Assembly (NCBI GenBank): GCA_003327425.1
Contig: QOQW01000003.1
Span: 124,001 to 188,000, forward strand
Origin: Candidatus Ozemibacter sibiricus
Lineage (GTDB): Bacteria > Muiribacteriota > Ozemobacteria > Ozemobacterales > Ozemobacteraceae
DNA length: 64,000 nucleotides
Direction: 5' to 3'
Shown: piece after piece, positions 42,560 through 51,376 of the stretch
How positions within the stretch are numbered: position 1 is the stretch's first letter
How the letters are laid out: each line of letters opens with the position of its first letter
Program-made: the position numbers and the translations under genes
The notes under the pieces: generated by a model
What the model was told of the DNA's origin: nothing
The model's database searches: none
The model's input: only the letters and a program-made list of their open reading frames with translations

Positions 42560-43213
42560 TCAGTCGTCGTCCGGCTGCGGAATGCGACGTTCGAGATCCT
42601 CATAGAGCCGCCGTCCGGCGGCCAGCTCTTCCGAAGAGAACGTCCGCTGCATGAACTCGAGCATGTCGCTGAGATCCCGTTTCTCTTGCGCGGCGTAGGA
42701 TCGCGAGAAGGCCAGCTGCATCCAGGCATAGGCCGCAGCATGATCCGGCTCGACCACGTCCTGCCAGCCGCGGGTCAGCATCCGAGCGTATTCGATCATG
42801 GCCGGCGGCAGGCCGCGTGCCGCCGCGCCACGCAGCAGGGCCACGCCCCGCACCCGATCTTCCCGGCAGCGGGCGCCATCGATCAGCATGAACGCCACAT
42901 TCAGCATCAGCATGGGGTCGCGGCCCTCCTCGGCGGCAGCCACCATCCGGGTGAAGATCTCCCCCGGATCGATGACTCCGCTGGCCGTCTCGGGCGCCGC
43001 GCCGAGTCTCGGGCCCCCGCTGCTCAGCCAGAGCAGCCCGGCGACTCCCAGCACCAGCCCGCGCCGAACCAGCCGAGCCAAGACCGGTCGCGACGCATGG
43101 TCCGCGCCGGATCGCCAGCCGAAACCAGCGCGGCGCTCCCTGGCCCGGCCGGGCTCGGCCTGGGCCGCCGCCGCCGGCCGCGATCGGCCGGCCCCCGCCA
43201 TCATCAGCCTCAT
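42560..43213 (-). CDS. Membrane-anchored Sel1-like repeat protein
   Basis: The 217-aa protein from ATG 43213 has a basic Ala-rich N-terminus, a membrane helix or signal peptide (about 48-68, RRGLVLGVAGLLWLSS) and one or two Sel1-like repeats (VRGVALLRGAAARGLPPAMI; EPDHAAAYAWMQLAFSRSYA). It follows the AAA+ stop by 23 bases and closes the eight-gene operon. Likely a small envelope adaptor; no function recognised. Confidence 0.7.
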   Translation of the reverse strand: MRLMMAGAGRSRPAAAAQAEPGRARERRAGFGWRSGADHASRPVLARLVRRGLVLGVAGLLWLSSGGPRLGAAPETASGVIDPGEIFTRMVAAAEEGRDPMLMLNVAFMLIDGARCREDRVRGVALLRGAAARGLPPAMIEYARMLTRGWQDVVEPDHAAAYAWMQLAFSRSYAAQEKRDLSDMLEFMQRTFSSEELAAGRRLYEDLERRIPQPDDD

Positions 43214-43236
43214 CGGTCCGATCTCTCGACCAGGCG

Positions 43237-45045
43237 TCAGTCGCCGAGCCGCATCTTCAATTGCTCGACCCGCTGCTTGACCTTGCCCAGATCGAGATCG
43301 GCGAACTTCGCCGGCAGGAACCGCCGGTCGGTGCATTCCAGCACCGCGACCAGATCCATGTACTCGAGCCGCTCGGCATGCGCCATCGGGCGATAGGTCG
43401 CCATCGCCTCTTTCACCAGTTCGGCGATCGGTTTCTTGGGTGCCTCGTCTTCCTGCACCTCATAGAGACGGGAAGCCATGATCAGAATGCCCTCCATCTC
43501 GTTGCCCCCGATGTCGAGGTCGGGCGGGAAGTCCGGCACGTCTTCCGGACGCAGGTCGATCTTGTTCTTCTTGGCCAGCGACAGGAACAATTCTTTCTTG
43601 TCTTCGGGAGTCTGCGGCGCGAACAGCGGAATATGCACATCGAGGCGGCCCACCCGCTTGAGGTCGACCTCGAGCAGATCGGGCCGCGAAGTGGCGAAGA
43701 TCCAGAAGATGCGACCCCGGTTGCGGGTATCGGCCATCTCCCGGGCCAGCATCGCGTAGATACGCCCCGACAGCCCCGCATCGGTCCCGCCCGAGTCACG
43801 TTTGCCCGCCACCTGATCGGCTTCGTCGACGAAGACGATGACCTGCCCCATGGCATGCAGGATCTTGAAGATGGCTTCCAGATTGCCTTCGGTCGCCCCC
43901 ACCCATTTGTCGCGGAAGTTCTTCAGTTCGACGCAGGGCACGCCCGCCTCGCCGGCGAAGCACTCGACGAGATAGGTCTTGCCGGTGCCGATGCGCCCGG
44001 TGATCAGATAGCCCATGGGCAGGGCCTTGGCCTTGCCCTTCTTCATCAGCATGGCGTCCTGGCGCATCCAGGTCTTGGCTTCGCGATGGCCGGCCACCGC
44101 GTCGAGGGTGCGGGTCGATTCGACGAACTCGATGCGGCCGCCCGCCGACTTCTCGATCATCTCCTTCTTGACCGAGCGCAGGTAGTCCATGGTGATGCGC
44201 CGGTTGTTCTTGACCGCGCGATTGATCAGGTTCTGGATGTCGAGCCGGGCCAGACCTTCGAGCTTCTGGCTGAGCGCGGCCCGATCGACATCGCAGACCG
44301 TGCTGAAATCGGTGATGGCGGCGGTGATGGCGTCGATGAATTCCCGCACCTCCTCGGCGTCGGGCAGATCGATCCGCAGTTTGGCGGTGCGAGGGTTCTC
44401 GACGATGTCGCGGTTGAGGTCGGTGAGGTTCTCGGCGATCAGGCAGGTGGCGATGAAGGCGCTGTTGATGCTGGGATCGGACGCCCAGTCGGAGACCCGG
44501 ATCAGCGTCTCGACCGTCTCGGGATTGGTATAGGCCGGATCGGTGCGCGGCAGCAGGTACTGGGCGTAGTCGAGAATGACGGCCACCTTGACCGGATCGG
44601 GGATCCGCTTGCCGTCGGGGCCGGCCCGGGTGCGGAACAGCCCGTTGCGCAGGAACCGATCGATCAGGGCCAGGGCCCGCTTCGGCTCCTTGGGCAGCAG
44701 GTTGCCCATCTCCAGCGTGCGGGCGGGGTCTTTGTCGGGAACCGGCGTCACCCCCGCGAAGCCGGTGCGATGGAAGTCATCGAAGACCTTCAGGAAGGCC
44801 TGGAACTGGTCTCCGCCTTTGAGGGTGCGGATGCCATTGCCCCGGTCATACGCCAGCACCACTTCGAACGGTTCGAACATGATCCGGGCCAGGAAATCCC
44901 GTAGCGAGAACAGTTGCAGCGCGGCGCCCGGCCCCGACCGATAGGAGACCCAGTCGTCGACATTCCCGTATAGAATGAACTGGCTGACGCTGCCGCTCTT
45001 GAAGATCTCGGCCATCTCGCGGGCCCACTTGGGGGAATCTGGCAT
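43237..45045 (-). CDS. AAA+ ATPase (CDC48/Vps4-like core)
   Basis: The 602-aa protein has a degenerate N-terminal ATPase-like domain (about 1-300, FILYGNVDDWVSYRSGPG) and a C-terminal AAA+ module. Walker A is GRIGTGKT (K356), Walker B VIVFVDEAD (D407, E408); the sensor-1 region IFATSRPD and an arginine region LKRVGRLDVHI follow. A helical lid domain (about 490-600) ends the chain. This classic AAA type uses ATP hydrolysis to unfold or disassemble protein assemblies. Its placement with PspA, an ESCRT-III-superfamily protein, parallels Vps4/ESCRT-III and suggests it remodels PspA filaments; this is inference. GGAGG precedes the ATG. Confidence 0.9.
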   Translation of the reverse strand: MPDSPKWAREMAEIFKSGSVSQFILYGNVDDWVSYRSGPGAALQLFSLRDFLARIMFEPFEVVLAYDRGNGIRTLKGGDQFQAFLKVFDDFHRTGFAGVTPVPDKDPARTLEMGNLLPKEPKRALALIDRFLRNGLFRTRAGPDGKRIPDPVKVAVILDYAQYLLPRTDPAYTNPETVETLIRVSDWASDPSINSAFIATCLIAENLTDLNRDIVENPRTAKLRIDLPDAEEVREFIDAITAAITDFSTVCDVDRAALSQKLEGLARLDIQNLINRAVKNNRRITMDYLRSVKKEMIEKSAGGRIEFVESTRTLDAVAGHREAKTWMRQDAMLMKKGKAKALPMGYLITGRIGTGKTYLVECFAGEAGVPCVELKNFRDKWVGATEGNLEAIFKILHAMGQVIVFVDEADQVAGKRDSGGTDAGLSGRIYAMLAREMADTRNRGRIFWIFATSRPDLLEVDLKRVGRLDVHIPLFAPQTPEDKKELFLSLAKKNKIDLRPEDVPDFPPDLDIGGNEMEGILIMASRLYEVQEDEAPKKPIAELVKEAMATYRPMAHAERLEYMDLVAVLECTDRRFLPAKFADLDLGKVKQRVEQLKMRLGD

Positions 45046-45090
45046 GGTGACCTCCGGTGGTGGGTGAAATCAGGAAGGGAGCATCGCCCT

Positions 45091-45963
45091 TCACTGCCGC
45101 TCGAGGTTGGCCGGCGGGATGGGCATGACCGGATCTTCGACCGCCGGTCCGCTCAACCGGCCCAGGAACTCGGAATGGGAGCTCATGAACTGCTCGGTCT
45201 CGCCGAGGGTGGCCGCGATGCGATCGATGCCGGCCGACAGGGCTTCGGGACTGCGATCGAGCGCGATCTCTTCGCGGATCAGCTGCACCTGGTTCTCGAT
45301 GCGATTGAGTTCCATCTCGACCAGCCGCAGGTTCTCCTGGGCCCGCCGGATGTTGTCGAGCCGGCGCTGCTGGATCTCGATGGTGCCGCGCAGCGATTTG
45401 CCCAGGGCTTCGTTGAGGTCGGGCGTGTCGAGCTGGCGGGTCAGGTCTTTGATCTCGGCCTTGAGCTTGTCGACGTCGGTGCGCTCCAGGCTCTGGCAGA
45501 TCAGACGCCGGGTCACCAGCAGCTTCAAGAACAGGGTCGGCAATTGCGCCAGCGTCTGCTGCTTGCTTTCCTTGACGAAGGCCACCGGCCCCTCGGCGCT
45601 CATGTCCATCAGCCGATTGATCTCGGCCAGGTTGAGGTTGAGGGTTTCGAGCCGCTTCGTCGAGTCGCGATCGAGGGTGGCCATCATGGCCTGCAAGCGC
45701 TCGTTCTTGCTCTGCGAGATGAGATTCATGCGATTGGCCTGCACGTAGCGCTGGAAGCGCGGATCGGTCGAGGTCATCCACAGGAAGACCACCTCGAGCG
45801 CGGCCCCGATGAACCAGAAGCCGGGGTTGGCCAGCCCGAGGATGGCCACGCCCGCCAGGGCCAGCTTGTTGATCGGCATCTTGCCCAGGCCGGGGATATC
45901 CCAACGAACGTCGAAGGCGGCTTTGAGATAATCCATGAAGCCGAGCTGCGGCAGAGGCGGCAT
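45091..45963 (-). CDS. Membrane protein with long coiled coil
   Basis: The 290-aa protein has two adjacent helices near residues 32-62 (LALAGVAILGLANPGFWFIG, ALEVVFLWMTS) and a long helical coiled-coil region (about 95-265: ERLQAMMATLDRDSTKRLET, QENLRLVEMELNRIENQVQL). Topology predicts most of the protein in the cytoplasm next to the membrane. It starts one base after the ATPase stop and precedes the AAA+ gene by 45 bases. It could be the membrane receptor linking AAA+, PspA and the transporter. Family not recognised. Confidence 0.75.
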   Translation of the reverse strand: MPPLPQLGFMDYLKAAFDVRWDIPGLGKMPINKLALAGVAILGLANPGFWFIGAALEVVFLWMTSTDPRFQRYVQANRMNLISQSKNERLQAMMATLDRDSTKRLETLNLNLAEINRLMDMSAEGPVAFVKESKQQTLAQLPTLFLKLLVTRRLICQSLERTDVDKLKAEIKDLTRQLDTPDLNEALGKSLRGTIEIQQRRLDNIRRAQENLRLVEMELNRIENQVQLIREEIALDRSPEALSAGIDRIAATLGETEQFMSSHSEFLGRLSGPAVEDPVMPIPPANLERQ

Positions 45964-45964
45964 G

Positions 45965-47404
45965 TCAGAACTTCCCTTCTTCGATCTTCAGGAATTCATC
46001 GGTGACGTATTTGAGGAATTCCTTGAATTTCGGCGATTCCTGCACCTCGAGGGGACCGAGCCCCGGCTCCTTCCCGATGTCGCTGGGCTTGACCGGGATC
46101 TGGCGCACGAGCCGCCCGGGCGCCGGCGCGAAGATGAAGATGCGATCGCCCAGGTAGCAGGCCTCGGCCACCGAATGGGTGACGATGAACACGGTCGCCT
46201 CGACTTCGTGCCACAGATCGGTGATCAACTGCTGCATGTCGATGCGGGTCGGTTCGTCGAGCGCGCTGAACGGCTCGTCCATCAAAATGATGCGTGGCTT
46301 GAGCACCAGGGTGCGGGCGATGGCCACCCGCTGCTGCTGGCCGCCCGACAGCTGGTAGGGGTATTTGTGCTCATGCCCGCTGAGCCCCACCTTCTTGATG
46401 ATCTCCATGGCGCGCGCCTTCATGGCAGCGTGATCGCCATAGGCCGGGGCATTGATCTCGAGGCCGAACATGACGTTTTCGAGAACCGTCTTGTGCGGGA
46501 AGGAACTGTACTTCTGGAAGATCATCCCCCGGTCTTTGCCGGGCCCGGTGACCGGGACATTGCGCACCAGCACTTCGCCGGTGGTCGGCGGCCAGACCTC
46601 CGGGAACCCCTGGATCAGATTCAGCACCGTCGATTTGCCGCATCCCGAAGGGCCGATCAGGGCGATGAATTCCCCGACATCGGGCAGGTCATCGATCGAG
46701 AAGTTGATGTTCTCGAGGGCTTTGAATTCGAGAGGCGTGCCGGGGTTGAACACCTTGCTGACATTCCGGAAGGTCACCACCGGCGGCCGGGGATTGACCG
46801 GCGCGGGGCCAGGCGCACTCGGGGCCGACCGCGCGGCGTCGTCGCCGGTCACCCGAGGCCCCGGCGCGGGCTCATGGCCGGGCGCGGTCGTGGTCTGGGC
46901 GCCCACCGACCCTGGCGCCCCCACCCCCGGAGCGGCCGCGGCCGGCCCCGGCGATTGGCTCGGGAAGGGAAACGCCTCGGAGGGGGGGACCGAGGTCGGC
47001 GCCGCCGCCGGCGGTGGGGCGGCTGGGGACGGAGCGGCTGCGTCAACGCTCGATGGCGACCGGCCGGGGTCTGCCGCGGGCCGGGGTTCTCCGAGCGAAC
47101 CGTCCATCGTGCGCGGCGGCAGGGAAGACTTCGTGGAAGGAGCATGGCCGGGTGCGGGGGCGGCCGCCGACGGCTGGCTGCTGCCCGAGCCGGCCCCAGG
47201 GCCCGGCTCGCGCGGACGGTCACCGACCGGGCCAGGCTTGCCGGCGGGGTGGGCCACCAACGAGCGCGGCGGCGCCTTGGCCGGCACCGTCGGCGGCGAC
47301 GGCGGCGGCAGTTCCGGCGGGGCGGGCTCGTCGGGCAGATGCCAGAAGGCGCCGATGATGCGGCGCCACAGGGGCCGCCGCTTGGGTTCGGACGGCCCGC
47401 TCAT
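45965..47404 (-). CDS. NitT/TauT-type ABC ATPase with about 200-residue disordered N-terminal extension
   Basis: The 479-aa protein starts at ATG 47404, sharing ATGA with the permease stop. Residues 1-25 are basic/aromatic (KRRPLWRRIIGAFWHLPD), 26-205 are Pro/Ala/Ser/Gly low-complexity, and the ATPase domain starts at about 208. Walker A GPSGCGKST, signature LSGGQQQRVAIA, Walker B IILMDEPFSALD and the switch His in IVTHSV are intact; the domain resembles SsuB/TauB/NrtD (nitrate, sulfonate, taurine uptake). The extension is absent from those relatives. Fusion to a different basic/aromatic segment suggests membrane or partner docking. A frame to 48115 is overlap with the permease gene. Confidence 0.92.
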   Translation of the reverse strand: MSGPSEPKRRPLWRRIIGAFWHLPDEPAPPELPPPSPPTVPAKAPPRSLVAHPAGKPGPVGDRPREPGPGAGSGSSQPSAAAPAPGHAPSTKSSLPPRTMDGSLGEPRPAADPGRSPSSVDAAAPSPAAPPPAAAPTSVPPSEAFPFPSQSPGPAAAAPGVGAPGSVGAQTTTAPGHEPAPGPRVTGDDAARSAPSAPGPAPVNPRPPVVTFRNVSKVFNPGTPLEFKALENINFSIDDLPDVGEFIALIGPSGCGKSTVLNLIQGFPEVWPPTTGEVLVRNVPVTGPGKDRGMIFQKYSSFPHKTVLENVMFGLEINAPAYGDHAAMKARAMEIIKKVGLSGHEHKYPYQLSGGQQQRVAIARTLVLKPRIILMDEPFSALDEPTRIDMQQLITDLWHEVEATVFIVTHSVAEACYLGDRIFIFAPAPGRLVRQIPVKPSDIGKEPGLGPLEVQESPKFKEFLKYVTDEFLKIEEGKF

Positions 47405-48693
47405 CGTTTCATCCTCCGGTAGGGGAAGGCCCAATCGCCGCCCCACTCCCACAGTTTGTCCGTGACAAAGGCGATCAGCACGATGATCAGCAGCACGAGG
47501 TAGATATGCTCGCGCGGCCCCTGCCGCTGGCTGACCAGGATCATGGCCCCGACGCCGCCGCTGCCCATGTCGACCATCTCGGCCAGGATGATATAGCCCC
47601 ACCCGATGCCGAACCCCATGCGCATGGCATCGTAGATGTTGGGCCAGGCGATGCCCAGCAGCACGTGCCAGACGGCCTGGGCCCGCGTCGCGCCCAGGGT
47701 ATAGGCGGTCTGCAGGTAGACGTTGTCGACCTCCTCGATGGCCTTGACGAACAGCGGCAGCAGGTAGATGCCGAAGCCCAGCGCCAGGAACATCACCTTC
47801 TGCAGCTCGGAGGTGCCGAACAGGCTCATGGTCAGGGGCACCAGGGTCGGAATCGGCAGGTAGCCGCCGAACGTCATCAGCGGGGCGAACAGGGATTTCC
47901 AGCGGCTGAAGCTGCCCATGAAGATGCCGAGGGGGAAGGTCACCAGCAGCGCGACCAGGAAGCCCAGCGCCACCCGCTTGAAACTGTGACCGACATTCCA
48001 GAACGGGCGGCGGTCGTACCAGAGGCTCCGGATCGAGCGCACCACCTCGCCCGGACTGGGCAGGATGGCTGCCGAGATGAGCCGGGTCTCGACATTCTCG
48101 AAGGCATAGACCCACAGCGTCACGGTCAGCGTAGCCGGCGGCGCCGGCAGGCGGCTGCCGCCGCGCCCGATCGGCGGGGTCTCGGCACCGCTGGTCACCG
48201 CGATGTCGTGCGCCTCGGTCCCGAGGAAGCGGCCGCGGCGCAACCGCACCCGGACCCCGCCCTCCACCTCGCGTGAAGGCAGCCCCTTCAGGGGGTAGCT
48301 GGCTACCGTCCCGACCAGGAAACTGTCGACCTCGTCGACCTGGAGGCGGAACCCCGGCACCACATAGGCGGTGCCGTCATCGCAACGCAACCCGGCGTGC
48401 GGGGCCGCGGCGTCGTCTCCCAGCTTCCCTTCGGGGAGGCGAACCCGTTCCGTGCTCCCCCAGGTGGCGAAGGTCCAGAGGAGGAGGATGCCGAGAACGG
48501 GCAGCAATCCCAGCACCGCACTCTCGGTGCTGGGCACCTTGACCCGGATGCGGAAAAAGCTATCGAGATACCTGGCGACGTCCACGGCGAGGGGCGAAGA
48601 CGCGCCCCTCCTCGAACCCGCCGGGGGAAAAGCGCGGCGGCCGAAACCGCTCGTTTCCTGGTCGGAAGCCGCAGCCAGCGCCTGAGCGGGCAC
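47401..48693 (-). CDS. NitT/TauT-type ABC transporter permease with large extracytoplasmic insert
   Basis: The 430-aa protein starts at GTG 48693 (GAGAGGAG upstream). A first helix (about 60-80, LGLLPVLGILLLWTFATW) is followed by a soluble beta-rich insert (about 85-190) absent from SsuC/TauC permeases. Five or six C-terminal helices follow, with the coupling-loop motif YTLGATRAQAVWHVLLGIAW (EAA-type). Substrate cannot be read, but related permeases import nitrate, sulfonate, taurine or thiamine precursors. It overlaps the ATPase gene and follows the SBP-OmpA gene by 45 bases; the insert may dock on that protein. Confidence 0.9.
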   Translation of the reverse strand: MPAQALAAASDQETSGFGRRAFPPAGSRRGASSPLAVDVARYLDSFFRIRVKVPSTESAVLGLLPVLGILLLWTFATWGSTERVRLPEGKLGDDAAAPHAGLRCDDGTAYVVPGFRLQVDEVDSFLVGTVASYPLKGLPSREVEGGVRVRLRRGRFLGTEAHDIAVTSGAETPPIGRGGSRLPAPPATLTVTLWVYAFENVETRLISAAILPSPGEVVRSIRSLWYDRRPFWNVGHSFKRVALGFLVALLVTFPLGIFMGSFSRWKSLFAPLMTFGGYLPIPTLVPLTMSLFGTSELQKVMFLALGFGIYLLPLFVKAIEEVDNVYLQTAYTLGATRAQAVWHVLLGIAWPNIYDAMRMGFGIGWGYIILAEMVDMGSGGVGAMILVSQRQGPREHIYLVLLIIVLIAFVTDKLWEWGGDWAFPYRRMKR

Positions 48694-48738
48694 CCCGCCG
48701 CGGCTCCTCTCCCCCGGCCGACCCGAGGAGGGTCGCTC

Positions 48739-50418
48739 TTACTGGCCTTCCGGCGGGTAGACCGAGATCTCCACCCGACGGTTGAGGGCCTGGTTCATCG
48801 GGTCGGACTCATCGGCCGGGACCTCCCAGCCTTTGCCCTCGACGACGAACTTGTTAGGATCGAACTTGTACTTCTGCACCAGCGCCTCTTTGACGCCGTT
48901 GGCGCGGGCGGTGCTCAGCTCTTTGACGATCTCGACCGGCACCTTCCCCTTCATCGAGCTGTCGGTGTGCCCGACGATGGCGACGACCGCCCGCTCGTAG
49001 GCGCCGACCAGCCGCGCCACCTTCTCGAGGGTGGCTTCGACGTTGGGATCGTACAAGGTATTGGGGATCGGCCGTCCGAGATCATCGTGCTGCGGTTCGT
49101 AGATGTTGGCCGAGTTGGGATAGAAGTTGATGCGCACCGTCTGGGTGATGATCGGCGCTTCGGCGTTGAGCTTCTTGTAGGTGGTGGGGACGAACTTGCT
49201 GATGTACTGGTCCTGGTGCGATTTGAAGGCCCCTTCCTTGTCGAGCGCCATCAGGACCGAGAAGTCCATCACCTGGTCGAACGGCACTTCGGTGTCGATG
49301 AGGCCGACCTGCTTGTAGACCGACGTGATGTTCTTCCAGGTGCGCTCGAAGTTGGTGGGATTGTTGGCGTTGAGGAAGAAGCTCTTGTTCTCGGCGAAGT
49401 TGGTCGAGTGCGCATCGTTCTGCATGCCCTTGATGTCATCGACCTTCATGCCGTAGCCGTCGGCCATCCATTGGAAGGCCTTGGCCTTGAAGGTGGCATC
49501 CTGCAGCAGGTCCATCCCTTCGAAGATGCCAGCCACCAACCCCTTGACGATCTCGGGTTTATCGCGGGCGAAATCGGCTCGCACCGCCCAGACGTCGGCG
49601 ATCAGCTTGTTGGCTTCGGCCGTGGTGGTCAGCACGCGCGTGCCGGCGACCTTTTCGGGAATGGTGTAGATGTCGGGCGCCCAGCTCACGCAGGCGTCGA
49701 TCGACTTGTCGGAGACGAAGGCGGCGGCGGCCTCGAAGGCGGTCGAGGTGTACTTGTGCTTGACCTGGTCGAGCGGAATGCCGGCGTTGATCAGCAGGTT
49801 GCTGATGAAATACTGCGAGGGGCTGTTCTGGGCGTAGACGATGGTCTTGCCCTTGAGATCGGCCACCGAACGGATGTTGGAGCGCACCACGATCCCGTCG
49901 CCCCCGTTCGACCAGTCGATCTGCTGATAGATCCGGGGCGCGGTGCGGCTGTCTTTCATCAGCTCGCCGGCGAACAGCACCATCATGTCGAGGGTGCCCC
50001 ACAGCACGTGGCTGTTGCCGGCCGCGAAAGAATCGCGCGCCGCCACCGGGTCATCGATCAGCTTGAGATCGACCTTGAAGCCGTATTTCTTGAAGAACAC
50101 GCTCTCTTCATTGGGCGCGAACCCGTGGTTGGCGGCGACGATGGGCAGCCAGCCGATCCAGACGTTGATGGGGAAGACGACGACTTTGTTGTTATCGTCC
50201 CATTTGTAGCCCGAAGTGCCCTTGACCGGAGGCAGCTTCTCCTGCGGCACGTATTTGTATTCCGACACCGTCGTGATGCCGGCCGTGTCCGGGGCTTCGA
50301 CCATGACCCCTTGATTGCCGCCGGCGGTGCCCGCGGCCTGGGCCAAGGAGATGGACGGTACGAGACACCCGGCGGCGACGAACACCGCCAGGCCGAACCA
50401 CGCGAACCAACGCTTCAT
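48739..50418 (-). CDS. Substrate-binding protein fused to OmpA-type peptidoglycan-binding domain (copy 1)
   Basis: The 559-aa protein starts at ATG 50418 (GGAGG upstream) with a signal peptide (about 1-28). Residues 75-385 are an NMT1/SsuA-like type II solute-binding domain (PINVWIGWLPIVAANHGFAP; DWSNGGDGIVVRSNIRSVAD; GKTIVYAQNSPSQYFISNLL). Residues 420-555 are an OmpA-like domain with GHTDSSMKGK and the diaminopimelate-contacting Asp and Arg (HTD, STARANGV), ending NRRVEISVY. The binder would thus be held on peptidoglycan. It is about as long as and very similar to the protein at 51377. In the operon it lies between PspA and the permease. Confidence 0.92.
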   Translation of the reverse strand: MKRWFAWFGLAVFVAAGCLVPSISLAQAAGTAGGNQGVMVEAPDTAGITTVSEYKYVPQEKLPPVKGTSGYKWDDNNKVVVFPINVWIGWLPIVAANHGFAPNEESVFFKKYGFKVDLKLIDDPVAARDSFAAGNSHVLWGTLDMMVLFAGELMKDSRTAPRIYQQIDWSNGGDGIVVRSNIRSVADLKGKTIVYAQNSPSQYFISNLLINAGIPLDQVKHKYTSTAFEAAAAFVSDKSIDACVSWAPDIYTIPEKVAGTRVLTTTAEANKLIADVWAVRADFARDKPEIVKGLVAGIFEGMDLLQDATFKAKAFQWMADGYGMKVDDIKGMQNDAHSTNFAENKSFFLNANNPTNFERTWKNITSVYKQVGLIDTEVPFDQVMDFSVLMALDKEGAFKSHQDQYISKFVPTTYKKLNAEAPIITQTVRINFYPNSANIYEPQHDDLGRPIPNTLYDPNVEATLEKVARLVGAYERAVVAIVGHTDSSMKGKVPVEIVKELSTARANGVKEALVQKYKFDPNKFVVEGKGWEVPADESDPMNQALNRRVEISVYPPEGQ

Positions 50419-50581
50419 GGGAACCTCCGTTATTGAAATGACCCCGACGCCAGGCGCCGGCGGACATACCCGGAAACCAGAGAACGACCAGAGGACCGAG
50501 CGACGCCGCACCAGCCCGTGCCAACAAGCCCGGTCCGGCCTTCTCTCTCGACCGGCCCGCGACGCCGCTCGACCGTGTCTC

Positions 50582-51346
50582 TCACTGACGGGGCCCGAGT
50601 TCCTTCTCGGTCGGCAGGGGCGGTGCCAGGGGCCCTTCTTTCGCTTCGGGCAACGCCTCGCCGGTCTGGATGTCGAGCCCGTACATGGCCGAGAACTCGG
50701 CCAGGGCCTGCTCGCCCAGGGCCTGCTCTTCGGCTTCCTTCATCTTGATGCCGCTCATGTCGATGCTGTTGCCCGCCACCCGGGCCCGGCCGGCCGCTTT
50801 GTCCCGCCGTTCCTGGATGACTTCCTGGGCCCGGGCGATGGTATCGCCGGCCACGCTGATGCCGCCGATCATCCCCTTGGCCATCTCCTGCAGCTCGGCC
50901 TGCGCTTCCATCATCTCGGCCTCGGTCACCATCGCCTGCAGCTTTTCGATCTTGGCCTGGGCCTCACGCACCGAGACATCCCGCGACCGTTCCAGGTCCT
51001 TGAAGGTCTTCTCGGCCATTTCGAGCTGCTGCTTGTTCTCTTCGAGCTGGGCCTTGACGGTCTGCAACTGCAGGGCCAGCTGCCCGGCCACCTGGCGGTT
51101 GCCCGCCTTGATGTTGGCAGCGATCTTGGCCGCCAGCTCTTTCTCTTTGGCGCCCAGGCTCTTGACCTGCCGGATCAGCCGCTCGACGAACGCGGCATGG
51201 TTGGCCAGCGCTTCGTTGAAGCGGGCGATCTGCGAGCGCAGATTCTCCTTCTCGGCCTCGATGAGGGCGTGGGGATTCTGGGCCTCCAACCCACGGATGA
51301 AGAGGCTGAAAAAACCCCGGATCAGATTCATGAGTCGGCCGAACAT
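50582..51346 (-). CDS. pspA: PspA/Vipp1-family (ESCRT-III superfamily) protein
   Basis: The 254-aa protein shows the family pattern: amphipathic N-terminus (MFGRLMNLIRGFFSLFI) for membrane binding and long helical hairpins (ANHAAFVERLIRQVKSLGAK; ENKQQLEMAEKTFKDLERSR). PspA and Vipp1 polymerise on membranes, maintain the proton barrier, and belong structurally to ESCRT-III. A short Gly/Met-rich region, then an acidic Pro-rich tail (about 225-254), follows. GAGGAGA precedes the ATG. Usual partners PspB, PspC and PspF are absent; instead it sits between two SBP-OmpA fusion genes. Confidence 0.88.
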   Translation of the reverse strand: MFGRLMNLIRGFFSLFIRGLEAQNPHALIEAEKENLRSQIARFNEALANHAAFVERLIRQVKSLGAKEKELAAKIAANIKAGNRQVAGQLALQLQTVKAQLEENKQQLEMAEKTFKDLERSRDVSVREAQAKIEKLQAMVTEAEMMEAQAELQEMAKGMIGGISVAGDTIARAQEVIQERRDKAAGRARVAGNSIDMSGIKMKEAEEQALGEQALAEFSAMYGLDIQTGEALPEAKEGPLAPPLPTEKELGPRQ

Positions 51347-51376
51347 GGTTGTCTGTCTCCTCTACGGTGGATTTGC

